From Balneola sp. (GTDB lineage Bacteria; Bacteroidota; Rhodothermia; Balneolales; Balneolaceae), in assembly GCA_003712055.1 (NCBI GenBank), contig RHLJ01000002.1:248001-312000 (forward strand): DNA of 64,000 bases. Direction: 5' to 3'. Positions 16,483 through 23,731 of this stretch are shown here, piece after piece. Under the pieces are notes generated by a model. The model was not told the origin of the DNA, ran no database searches, and saw only the letters and a program-made list of their open reading frames with translations. Made by a program: the position numbers and the translations under genes. The stretch's first letter is position 1, and each line of letters begins with the position of its first letter.

Positions 16483-17259
16483 ATGAATGAAGTAGCATTA
16501 ATAACTGGGGCGTCAAGCGGTATTGGAACTGATCTGGCACACATCCATGCAGAAAATGGAAAAGATCTAGTGATCGTAGCTCGCCGAGCCGAAAAACTAA
16601 ACGATTTAAAAGAAGAGCTCGAATCAAAGCATGGTGTTCATGTAAAAGTAATAGCCAAGGATTTAATTGATCCAACTGCTCCAAAAGAGCTGTTTGATGA
16701 ATTGAATGAAGAAGGGATTGAGGTAGAATACCTCATCAACAATGCTGGTTTCGGCGGGCAGGGTTATTTCCATGAGCAAGACCCGGAGCTTCATAAAAAT
16801 ATGATCACCCTAAATATCACTGCTCTAACTGAACTAACTCGATTATTTCTGCCTGCAATGGTAAAAAAGAATAGCGGAAGGATTCTGCAGGTAGCCAGTA
16901 CGGCAGCCTATCTTCCGGGGCCTTTACAGGCAGTTTATTTTGCAACCAAGGCCTATGTGAAATCTTTTAGTATGGGAATAGCTGGCGAATTATTGGAAAC
17001 CAACGTAACCAGTACCGCACTTTGTCCCGGCGCTGTTGCTACGGAGTTTGCCAAAGAAGCCAATCTTGAAAGTACGAGCATGTTTCAAAGTGCCAGGAGT
17101 TCCCGCTCTGTAGCTGAATTTGGATATAATGCTATGATGAAAGGAAAGCTGGATGTGATCAATGAGCCGTGGCTCGGTTTTCAGCTTAAATACATGATGC
17201 CCTTTATGCCTACCAAAGTGGGTTTGAAGATGATCAAGAAGATGCAGGAGACTCAGTAA
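16483..17259 (+). CDS. SDR family oxidoreductase (DltE-like)
   Basis: 258 residues. TGASSGIG at residues 8-15, NNAGFG, catalytic Ser before AAYLPGPLQ, and YFATKAYVKSF (Tyr-x-x-x-Lys). The ARRAEKL loop after beta-2 favours NADPH. The pattern is that of the short-chain dehydrogenases often labelled DltE; the real substrate is unknown. A clear ribosome-binding site (GGAGG, 16474-16478) sets the start. The gene stands alone and runs into the inverted repeat element. Confidence 0.88.
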   Translation: MNEVALITGASSGIGTDLAHIHAENGKDLVIVARRAEKLNDLKEELESKHGVHVKVIAKDLIDPTAPKELFDELNEEGIEVEYLINNAGFGGQGYFHEQDPELHKNMITLNITALTELTRLFLPAMVKKNSGRILQVASTAAYLPGPLQAVYFATKAYVKSFSMGIAGELLETNVTSTALCPGAVATEFAKEANLESTSMFQSARSSRSVAEFGYNAMMKGKLDVINEPWLGFQLKYMMPFMPTKVGLKMIKKMQETQ

Positions 17260-17298
17260 AAAAGATTTTTTCTTGTTCTTTTGGACCGCCAAAAGAAC

Positions 17299-17443
17299 CA
17301 AAAGCTCCCGGCTAAGATTGCTTCCGGGCATATAATCCAGTTCGTTCTACATAAAACCAAACGCTCGCAAGCGAGCAGGTTTTATGGTTTGAACTCACGG
17401 TATGGATTATATGCTATCCCTCCACCAATCTAAGGCCGGATTA
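17299..17443 (+). repeat. Copy A of a 145-bp dispersed repeat
   Basis: Nearly identical (about two mismatches by eye) to the reverse complement of 22812-22956. It begins CAAAAGCTCCCGGCTAAG and contains the hairpin CGCTCGCAAGCGAGC. Together with the flanking hairpin 17446-17645 it fills the gap between the SDR and the DUF3179 gene. Confidence 0.9.
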
Positions 17444-17445
17444 TT

Positions 17446-17645
17446 AATGGCCTTTGAATTCTAGGCGGAACAAGTGAGCTCATGTTCGAGCGTGACCAAA
17501 GGTCGAATAATTCCACACAGGCTCGATTAGAAAATATATCCGAATAGAACGAAGACCTTTGGAATTATTCAGCGAAGAAATGGTGAATCCGCCTAGAATT
17601 CATAGCCTTGATCTTTTGTTACTTTTGCATCAAGGCAAAAGTAAA
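17446..17645 (+). repeat. Hairpin portion attached to copy A
   Basis: Outer arms GAATTCTAGGCGGA and TCCGCCTAGAATTC (perfect 14-base inverted repeat) enclose AGAACGAAGACCTTTGG, also present (reversed) in copy B. It is followed by CCTTGATCTTTTGTTACTTT and CATCAAGGCAAAAGT, another hairpin shared with copy B. Confidence 0.75.
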
Positions 17646-17653
17646 TAGAAGAA

Positions 17654-19045
17654 TTATTTGATCAATTTAGTATTCGGATACGCCGCTAACCACCCAAACC
17701 AAAACGATCGATGATAGGGCAAGCGTGATAGTTCTTCTCCCGAATCAGAAATAAGTGCACTTTCGGTGAGCTTCCAGGTAATACCGGATTCATCAATAGC
17801 GGTATTCCCATCAAAAGAAGAAAAAGATCGAGTACCTTTTTCATAGACCCTATTTGCTCCAGACTCATCAGTAAGCACTACAAAAGAAACTCCACCCAAT
17901 TCATTTTCATAAACGGGGTTTTTATTCAGGAAAGAAGATGAAATAGCCAATTGTTCATCCCGGGTTTCATTGAAACGAAGAGCCAGAACTTCTTCCTTAT
18001 TCTTCAGCCTTCGATCTTTGAAGGGAGTATTGAACATGAGTTGATCGGTAGAGAAGTACTGTTCATAAGCTTTGCCCTCCCGGTAATCCCGCACGTGACC
18101 AGTATTCAACGAAAGTACCTGGCTGTCCGGGTGTCTTTCCTTCCAGGCTCTCCAGGTAGTAGTGATCACACTCAGGTGGTTCAGCTTAATCCCTTTACCC
18201 ACTAAAGGGCCAAGTACAGGCTCTCCCCAAATGGTATTCCACATAGTCTGAGTAGCTTTATCATACATGAGTTTATTGGAGCGATATAAAAACCCACTGG
18301 TGCCCAATTCATAATTGGTACCGTTTAGTTCAGTCTCAAATAAAATGACGGTTCCACACAGGGTGCAATACACTCCGGCTACCGGAACACCACCCACTTC
18401 ATCCACAAACATCTCATGCCAGGCCAGGATACGCTTAGGATAGGCCCTGGAATCCCCATTTATTTCCATTCCAAACACGACGTGATCATCTTCTAAATAA
18501 GAAGCCTCACTGGTAGCTACCATAGCCGGATTACGAAGAGGAGGGATGCCATCTTGCAACACCCCTCCCCAACGAATCTCATCCATCCGAATAGTGCGTT
18601 CCTCCTGGTGATCCAGGAAATAGTCTTCAAAACGGTTATCAATGAGGCGATACATCTCCGCTTTAAATTGATGGTAATTGGGAATAAGATCCTCGTCCTT
18701 TTCCCACAACCACTCATAGAGCTCATTTAAATCATAGCTGGAAGGCGCATCGGTTTTCTTATACAAAATCTCCAGCAAGCGGGTAGAGACTCCCGGATTT
18801 CGTTGAAGTGTGATGCTCTCAATGACCATGGTAGAGTAGCTATCTTCCCACTGCTCTTCAATTTGATCCATTACATTTTCCAGAGCTTTCTCTTCTTGAA
18901 ACTGGAACAGGGATAGGAATAAGTCTTCCGGCTTTATTTTTTGTGCCAGTACAAATTCATTGCTAGTAAGAAAAAGTATTGAGTAAATTATTAGCTGTTT
19001 CATTTTTTTGATCAATTTGAGAAATCTAAGGTCATTTAGAATCAC
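17654..19045 (-). CDS. DUF3179 domain-containing secreted protein
   Basis: 463 residues as the longest ORF. The Met at residue 15 (start at 19003) is preferred, since it begins a proper signal peptide (KQLIIYSILFLTSNEFVLAQ). The DUF3179 core lies in residues 175-460: VFGMEINGDSRAYPKRIL, WHEMFVDEVGGVPVAGVYCT, LCGTVILFE and TQTMWNTIWGEPVLGPLVG. The TLCGT cysteine/threonine loop and nearby His are the most conserved part and probably a catalytic or metal site. The function is unknown. The gene lies just inside copy A of the 145-bp inverted repeat. Confidence 0.85.
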   Translation of the reverse strand: MILNDLRFLKLIKKMKQLIIYSILFLTSNEFVLAQKIKPEDLFLSLFQFQEEKALENVMDQIEEQWEDSYSTMVIESITLQRNPGVSTRLLEILYKKTDAPSSYDLNELYEWLWEKDEDLIPNYHQFKAEMYRLIDNRFEDYFLDHQEERTIRMDEIRWGGVLQDGIPPLRNPAMVATSEASYLEDDHVVFGMEINGDSRAYPKRILAWHEMFVDEVGGVPVAGVYCTLCGTVILFETELNGTNYELGTSGFLYRSNKLMYDKATQTMWNTIWGEPVLGPLVGKGIKLNHLSVITTTWRAWKERHPDSQVLSLNTGHVRDYREGKAYEQYFSTDQLMFNTPFKDRRLKNKEEVLALRFNETRDEQLAISSSFLNKNPVYENELGGVSFVVLTDESGANRVYEKGTRSFSSFDGNTAIDESGITWKLTESALISDSGEELSRLPYHRSFWFGWLAAYPNTKLIK

Positions 19046-19096
19046 GAAAGGATCACATTTTATGAATCAATAGTTACTAACCGTATATCATTAAGG

Positions 19097-19981
19097 ATGT
19101 TTTATAGACGAAAAATACTTTTATCCTTATTACAAGTTTTTGATGGACAACTAGATAAGTTATCATTGAATAAACTTATGCTTATCGTTTCAATGCAGCA
19201 GGAAAATCCATCATATGATTTTATTCCTTATAAATTCGGTTGTTATTCATTCTCGATGAAAGCTGATTTAAATAAAATGCAAGAGATTGGTTTGATAATA
19301 AAGAATGAAACAGCTTATCAAGGAAGCTCTTCTAAGAATTTCTTTAAAGAATTGAATGATTCTGATAAGAAGATTATTAGAAACATAAAGTCTAAATTCT
19401 ACGGCTTTGATTCTAGAGAATTGATGGAATTCACGTATAAGGCTTACCCCTACTTTGCTATTAATAGCCTTGTAGCTAATGATGTGTTGGATTCTAAATC
19501 ATATGGGGAAGTAGTTAAAAAAATACCATACAGGGATGAAATTACATTATTTACAATTGGATATGAGGGCATATCACTAGAATCCTATTTTAACAGATTG
19601 ATAAAGAATGATGTAAAGCTTTTGATAGACGTAAGAAAAAATGCTACAAGCATGAAATATGGATTTTCAAAAAAAACTCTTTCTTATGTCTCGCAAAAGT
19701 TAAAAATTAAATATTTGCATATACCTGAATTAGGTATAAATTCTAGTTATCGAAAGAGCTTAGACTCGAAAGAAGATTATAAGTCACTTTTTGATATGTA
19801 TAGGAAAGAAAATCTTCCCAATACAAAAAAAGAGCAAGAACATATACTCTCCTTATTAAAAGAAGAAAAGCGTGTAGCATTGACTTGTTTTGAAGCAGAT
19901 AAATGCGAGTGTCATAGAAGTCATTTAGCGGATTCTATAAAAGGTTTGGAGGGTTTTTCTTATTCAGTTATTCATCTTTAG
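19097..19981 (+). CDS. DUF488 protein with N-terminal winged-helix-like domain
   Basis: 294 residues, clearly more AT-rich than its neighbours. Residues 1-80 (LSLNKLMLIVSMQQ, IPYKFGCYSFSMKADLNKMQ, EIGLI) look like the 'KL-x-Y-GPYS-x-L' winged-helix or Panacea-like domain. Residues 150-290 are DUF488: TIGYEGISLESYFNRLIK, LLIDVRKNATSMKYGFSKKT, YLHIPELGI and RVALTCFEADKCECHR, with the conserved cysteine and the C-x-CHR motif. DUF488 biochemistry is little known; members occur in defence and DNA-modification neighbourhoods. Its stop abuts the start of the next gene, so the two form a unit. Confidence 0.8.
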   Translation: MFYRRKILLSLLQVFDGQLDKLSLNKLMLIVSMQQENPSYDFIPYKFGCYSFSMKADLNKMQEIGLIIKNETAYQGSSSKNFFKELNDSDKKIIRNIKSKFYGFDSRELMEFTYKAYPYFAINSLVANDVLDSKSYGEVVKKIPYRDEITLFTIGYEGISLESYFNRLIKNDVKLLIDVRKNATSMKYGFSKKTLSYVSQKLKIKYLHIPELGINSSYRKSLDSKEDYKSLFDMYRKENLPNTKKEQEHILSLLKEEKRVALTCFEADKCECHRSHLADSIKGLEGFSYSVIHL

Positions 19982-20794
19982 ATGCCTCTTACAAAGGTTC
20001 TTATAGCGGTTAAAACTTATCCAACACTTTCTTCAAAGTATGAGGAATTAGTATGTACCGCAGGGTTTCTAGAAAATGGAGATTGGATTAGAATCTATCC
20101 TGTACCATTTCGAAAGAAATCTTTTAATGAGAGATACCGGAAGTATGAATGGATCGAATTAGATCTTGTTAAAAATACAGCCGACTTTAGACCAGAGAGT
20201 TACAGGCCTTGGAAAGAGGATACAGAAATAAACATTTTCGGTCATCTTGATACAAAAGGAAACTGGTATCATCGAAAGAAATACGCATTAAAAAAAGTCT
20301 ATACAAACATGAGAGAGCTAATTTCTGAGGCTAAGGACAAAAGTATTGGTACATCGTTAGCGACATTTAAGCCAAGAAAGATTTTAGATTTCACAATAGA
20401 ACAAGTTGAGAGAGAGTGGAGTCCAGAAAAGTTAGCTCTTCTAAATCAATATGGTCTTTTCGAAGAGACATCTACAAAAGAATTCAAAGTAGTTAAGAAA
20501 CTACCTTACAAGTTTTCATATAAGTTTGAGGATGAAGAAGGAAAAGTCTCAACATTAATGAATGAAGATTGGGAGATAGGGCAACTTTACTGGAAGATGC
20601 TTGCTAAATATGAAGGTGATGAACATAAAGCTTGCATCGATGTTAAGAAAAAGTATTTAGATGATTTTGCTAATACCAAAGACTTATATCTTTTTTTAGG
20701 AACTACAAAAGCGAACCATTTTAGAGGTCTTAATCCATTTATTATAATAGGTACTTTTCATCCCAAGATTGAGACACAAGGGTCTCTTTTTTAA
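19982..20794 (+). CDS. Uncharacterised partner of the DUF488 protein
   Basis: 270 residues starting at the base after the DUF488 stop. It opens PLTKVLIAVKTYPTLSSKYE, then LVCTAGFLENGDWIRIYPVP, a pattern I remember as the usual companion of this type of DUF488 gene but cannot name as a family. It contains WIRIYPVPFR, KPRKILDFTIEQVEREWSP and, near the end, LFLGTTKANHFRGLNPFIII. There are no membrane segments or signal peptide. Base use is as AT-rich as the first gene, which suggests joint transfer. It is probably a nucleic-acid or defence-related pair, which is inference. Confidence 0.6.
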   Translation: MPLTKVLIAVKTYPTLSSKYEELVCTAGFLENGDWIRIYPVPFRKKSFNERYRKYEWIELDLVKNTADFRPESYRPWKEDTEINIFGHLDTKGNWYHRKKYALKKVYTNMRELISEAKDKSIGTSLATFKPRKILDFTIEQVEREWSPEKLALLNQYGLFEETSTKEFKVVKKLPYKFSYKFEDEEGKVSTLMNEDWEIGQLYWKMLAKYEGDEHKACIDVKKKYLDDFANTKDLYLFLGTTKANHFRGLNPFIIIGTFHPKIETQGSLF

Positions 20795-20810
20795 ACCCAA
20801 TAAAATTAAT

Positions 20811-21293
20811 TTACTCCCTCCTCATCGAAAACACTTCCGTCCGTACCTCTCCATCATTATTTCTGAGGCGTAAGCGGATTTCCATTTCGGTGTCGGATTT
20901 ACGTTCAAAGACGAGGCCTTTGAGTTCTATCTTATCTTTGGTATGGTTTACCATTTCAAAGGAGACAAAATCATCTTTCTCTTCCCAGCTGGTGATGTCG
21001 GGGTTAAAGTGCTTGAGCCTGAGGCCGGTTTCGTCTAGCAACAGGAATTCGTAGAACACGATCTTTCCATCTTTATAGTGGCGGTACATGCCCATCATCG
21101 TGCCATCAACAGGGGTAGACCAGGTTTCTTCTGACTGCCCGCCAAAACCATCTCCGGTCCAGGTTCCAACCAGCCAGCCGAAGTCTTCAATATTGAATTC
21201 TGAGGATTCTGTGGTTACAAGTTCTATTTCTGTGATCGTGTTGAATGAAATCAACAAAGAAAGGATAGGGAGCGTTAGTATTGCTTTTAGCAT
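20811..21293 (-). CDS. DUF6265 family secreted protein
   Basis: 160 residues with an N-terminal signal segment (MLKAILTLPILSLLISF). The mature part begins with FGWLVGTWTGDGFGGQSEET and continues GTMMGMYRHYKDGKIVFYEF, then RLKHFNPD; this 'W-L-x-G-x-W' lipocalin-like beta-barrel pattern is DUF6265. Ligand and function are unknown. It is convergent with the DUF488 pair (16-base gap) and separated from galM by a palindromic repeat. Confidence 0.8.
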   Translation of the reverse strand: MLKAILTLPILSLLISFNTITEIELVTTESSEFNIEDFGWLVGTWTGDGFGGQSEETWSTPVDGTMMGMYRHYKDGKIVFYEFLLLDETGLRLKHFNPDITSWEEKDDFVSFEMVNHTKDKIELKGLVFERKSDTEMEIRLRLRNNDGEVRTEVFSMRRE

Positions 21294-21345
21294 GGCGTTT
21301 TAGTTAATGGTTGATGGTAGATAGTTAATGGTATGATCTTAGCTT

Positions 21346-21425
21346 GTTATTTCGAACGAATGTGATAAATCTAAAGACCACTCTTTGTTTACGATTTGTA
21401 GATTTCTCGCTCCGCTCGAAATGAC
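21346..21425. repeat. Palindromic repeat, ATTTCGAGCGGAGCGAGAAATCT family (diverged copy)
   Basis: Right arm GATTTCTCGCTCCGCTCGAA then ATGAC; the left arm TTATTTCGAACGAATGTGAT is diverged. A near-perfect copy lies at 23561-23643. Confidence 0.8.
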
Positions 21426-21491
21426 AAAAAGAAAACTGAAATATTCAGCTTTTAATAGAATAACAATCGACCCTGGAAAAGGGAGACATTT

Positions 21492-22556
21492 TTATTTGCT
21501 GATGGAAAACTTATAGATCGTGGTTGTGCTGTACACCTGATCTATATCTAATTCCACAGATGGGAAATGTGGTTGATTGGGGGAATCGGGGAAGTGCTGG
21601 GTTTCAAGGCAAAGACCCATATGCTTATGATTTGAGCCCCCCTTTTTTCCTGGTGGTGTATTTGCCAATGCATTCCCGGAATAGAATTGAATACCAGGTT
21701 CAGTAGTATATACTTCTATCATCCGCCCGGATTTTTGGTGAGATAGCACAGCCATTGGCTGAGTCATATCTCCGGGATTGTTGAGTACCCAGGTAAAGTC
21801 AAAGCCTCCAGCCAGCCGAAGTTGCGGATGATCTTTTTCTATGTTTACTCCTATTTCTTTGGCCGTTCGGAAATCGAAGGGTGTTTCGGATACGGGTTCC
21901 AGTCTTCCTGTTGGTATGGATCCTTCTTTTATCTCAACATAGCGGTCAGCATTAATACTTAATTCATGTCCGAGAATGTCTTCTTTCATTCCGGATAGAT
22001 TGAAATAACTGTGCTGGGAGAGGTTAATGATGGTCTTTTTGTCGGTGGTGGCTCTATATTCTATTTCAAAGGTATCTTCATCGGTGAGCGTATAAATTAC
22101 GCGTATCGTTAAGGCGCCTGGGAATCCTTCTTCACCATCCGGACTAGTGTAGCTCAGTTCCAGTACTTTACCTTTCTCCGAAGAGATCTCTTTTCCTTTC
22201 CACACTACAGTATGAAATCCATGATCTCCTCCATGCAGGTTGTTTTCTCCATCGTTCTTCTCGAGCTGGTAAGTGATGCCATCCAATTCAAAAGAAGCGC
22301 CTGCAATTCGGTTTCCATAACGGCCAATTAGTGCTCCCAGGAAATAGGGGGAGTTCAGGTAGTTTTTGAGGCTATCATGCCCAAGAACAATGTCTTCGAA
22401 TACTCCGTGTTTATCCGGAACAAAAAGGTGAGTGATAATACCACCGTATTCTATGGCCTTCAGCTCGACACCGTTTTTATTGGTGAGTGTGAACTGGTGG
22501 ATGGGAGTGCCGTCAGGGAGGGTGCCGTAGTGGGTTTTTGTGGAGTGTGTACTCAA
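21492..22556 (-). CDS. galM: Galactose mutarotase (aldose 1-epimerase)
   Basis: 354 residues, normal length. Conserved: NRIAGASFELDGITYQLEKN, NNLHGGDHGFHTVVW, NLSQHSYFNLSG (catalytic His), RLAGGFDFTWVL and GLCLETQHFPDSPNQP (catalytic Glu). It interconverts alpha and beta anomers of aldoses in the cytoplasm and probably serves the polysaccharide use seen elsewhere in the window. There is no other sugar gene in its immediate neighbourhood. Its promoter side abuts copy B of the large repeat. Confidence 0.95.
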   Translation of the reverse strand: MSTHSTKTHYGTLPDGTPIHQFTLTNKNGVELKAIEYGGIITHLFVPDKHGVFEDIVLGHDSLKNYLNSPYFLGALIGRYGNRIAGASFELDGITYQLEKNDGENNLHGGDHGFHTVVWKGKEISSEKGKVLELSYTSPDGEEGFPGALTIRVIYTLTDEDTFEIEYRATTDKKTIINLSQHSYFNLSGMKEDILGHELSINADRYVEIKEGSIPTGRLEPVSETPFDFRTAKEIGVNIEKDHPQLRLAGGFDFTWVLNNPGDMTQPMAVLSHQKSGRMIEVYTTEPGIQFYSGNALANTPPGKKGGSNHKHMGLCLETQHFPDSPNQPHFPSVELDIDQVYSTTTIYKFSISK

Positions 22557-22584
22557 TGATGTTTTCCTGTGAAAGTAATGATTT

Positions 22585-22811
22585 TACTTTTGCCTTGATG
22601 CCCCGTTTTTCAACGGGGCGGGCGCCAGTACCAAAAGATCAAGGCTGAGAAATTTGAAAGGCGTTCATGAAGCACCTGCTGAATAAATCCGAAGGTCTTC
22701 GTTCTTTCTAAACAGTTTTCATACTAATGACCTGAACGGATTTATTCGCACTTCGTGCACACAGGTCCTTCTATTCACTTTCTCCTTTCAAATTTCTAAG
22801 GCCGCTTTTTT
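22585..22811 (-). repeat. Hairpin portion attached to copy B
   Basis: Contains TTACTTTTGCCTTGATGC and CCAAAAGATCAAGGC (the reverse of the hairpin at 17610-17645). Outer arms GAGAAATTTGAAAGG and CCTTTCAAATTTCT enclose CCGAAGGTCTTCGTTCT, matching copy A reversed. Order and orientation are the mirror of copy A. Confidence 0.75.
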
Positions 22812-22956
22812 TAATCCGGCCTTAGATTGGTGGAGGGATAGCATATAATCCATACCGTGAGTTCAAACCATAAAACCTGCTCGCCTGCGAGCGTTTGGTT
22901 TTATGTAGAACGAGCTGGATTATATGCCCGGAAGCAATCTTAGCCGGGAGCTTTTG
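22812..22956 (-). repeat. Copy B of the 145-bp dispersed repeat, inverted
   Basis: Reverse complement of 17299-17443 with about two mismatches by eye (CCAGCTCG for CCAGTTCG; CGCAGGCG for CGCAAGCG). It lies in the 571-base gap between galM and hisE, which otherwise holds only related hairpins and the hisE terminator. Confidence 0.9.
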
Positions 22957-23081
22957 CTACTTTTGTCGGTACAAAAGTAGAAGGAGTTGCCCTAAATGGT
23001 TGTGTACTTTTGGCTTGATCCTCCGTTCTTCAACGGGTCGTTCAAAAGGACAAATAGAAAATGGATTAGATTTCCGTGCTC

Positions 23082-23109
23082 AAAAAAGATCCTGAAACAA
23101 GTTCAGGAT
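23082..23109 (-). terminator. Terminator after hisE
   Basis: On the minus strand ATCCTGAACTTGTTTCAGGAT folds into a stem and is followed by CTTTTTT, 19 bases past the hisE stop. Confidence 0.8.
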
Positions 23110-23127
23110 GACTCATGAATTGAAAGT

Positions 23128-23466
23128 CTATTCCCCGATATGCTTATGATTCCCTTTATCGTGCCGCTTGCGTAGGGTTTTAACTACTTTGTGGAACGGG
23201 ATTTTTTTTTCGGCAAGAAGGAGCATAAGGTGGAACAAAAGGTCTGAGGCTTCTTCAATGGTTTCTTTCTTGCCCTTGTTTTTTGAAGCAATAACGGTTT
23301 CTACTGCTTCTTCTCCTACTTTCTGGGCGATTTTATCCAGGCCTTTGCGGAACATGGTAGTAGTGTAGGAGCCTTTCGGCATTTCATCCTTTCGCTCGTA
23401 AAGCAAATCCTCCAGTTCTCTTAAAAACTCAAGGTCTTTATCAGTAAGTGGTTTGTTTACGCCCAT
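23128..23466 (-). CDS. hisE: Phosphoribosyl-ATP diphosphatase (HisE)
   Basis: 112 residues, a stand-alone HisE of the MazG-like all-alpha fold. Motifs: LEDLLYERKDEMPKGSYT, DKIAQKVGEEAVETVIAS (metal-binding EEAxE) and EASDLLFHLMLLLAEK (EAxDLxxH). It hydrolyses phosphoribosyl-ATP to phosphoribosyl-AMP, the second step of histidine synthesis. HisI is not fused. hisF lies 5.3 kb away behind gltB, so the his genes here are scattered. Confidence 0.95.
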   Translation of the reverse strand: MGVNKPLTDKDLEFLRELEDLLYERKDEMPKGSYTTTMFRKGLDKIAQKVGEEAVETVIASKNKGKKETIEEASDLLFHLMLLLAEKKIPFHKVVKTLRKRHDKGNHKHIGE

Positions 23467-23560
23467 CCGTAGTTTTTAGCTAGCTCAAATTGCGTGGCAA
23501 AGTTCTCCATTTTAAACGTACGAATCAAAGATTCGGGGAAATTTAATATTGATTCTACTA

Positions 23561-23643
23561 TTGTCATTTCGAGCGGAGCGAGAAATCTAAAAATTGATCT
23601 TTGTTTGCGTTGTGCAGATTTCTCGCTCCGCTCGAAATGACAA
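23561..23643. repeat. Palindromic repeat, near-perfect copy
   Basis: Left arm TTGTCATTTCGAGCGGAGCG then AGAAATCT; the right arm is its exact reverse complement. It occupies the middle of the 265-base gap between gltB and hisE. Confidence 0.85.
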
Positions 23644-23731
23644 AGAGTGAATAACCCGGGCAAAGTTGCCACTGCTTGCGCAACGGCAAGGCTCTGCCAG
23701 GGCGAGGTCAGCTACGCTAACGCGCTGTTTC

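Noticed and set aside
22895-23095. 66-residue plus-strand ORF in the galM-hisE gap
   Set aside because: It spans repeat copy B and the hisE terminator and has no protein-like features.
23457-23672. 71-residue ORF on the minus strand containing CHFERSEKS
   Set aside because: It is a translation of the palindromic repeat at 23561; such peptides are a known false call in Bacteroidota-like genomes.
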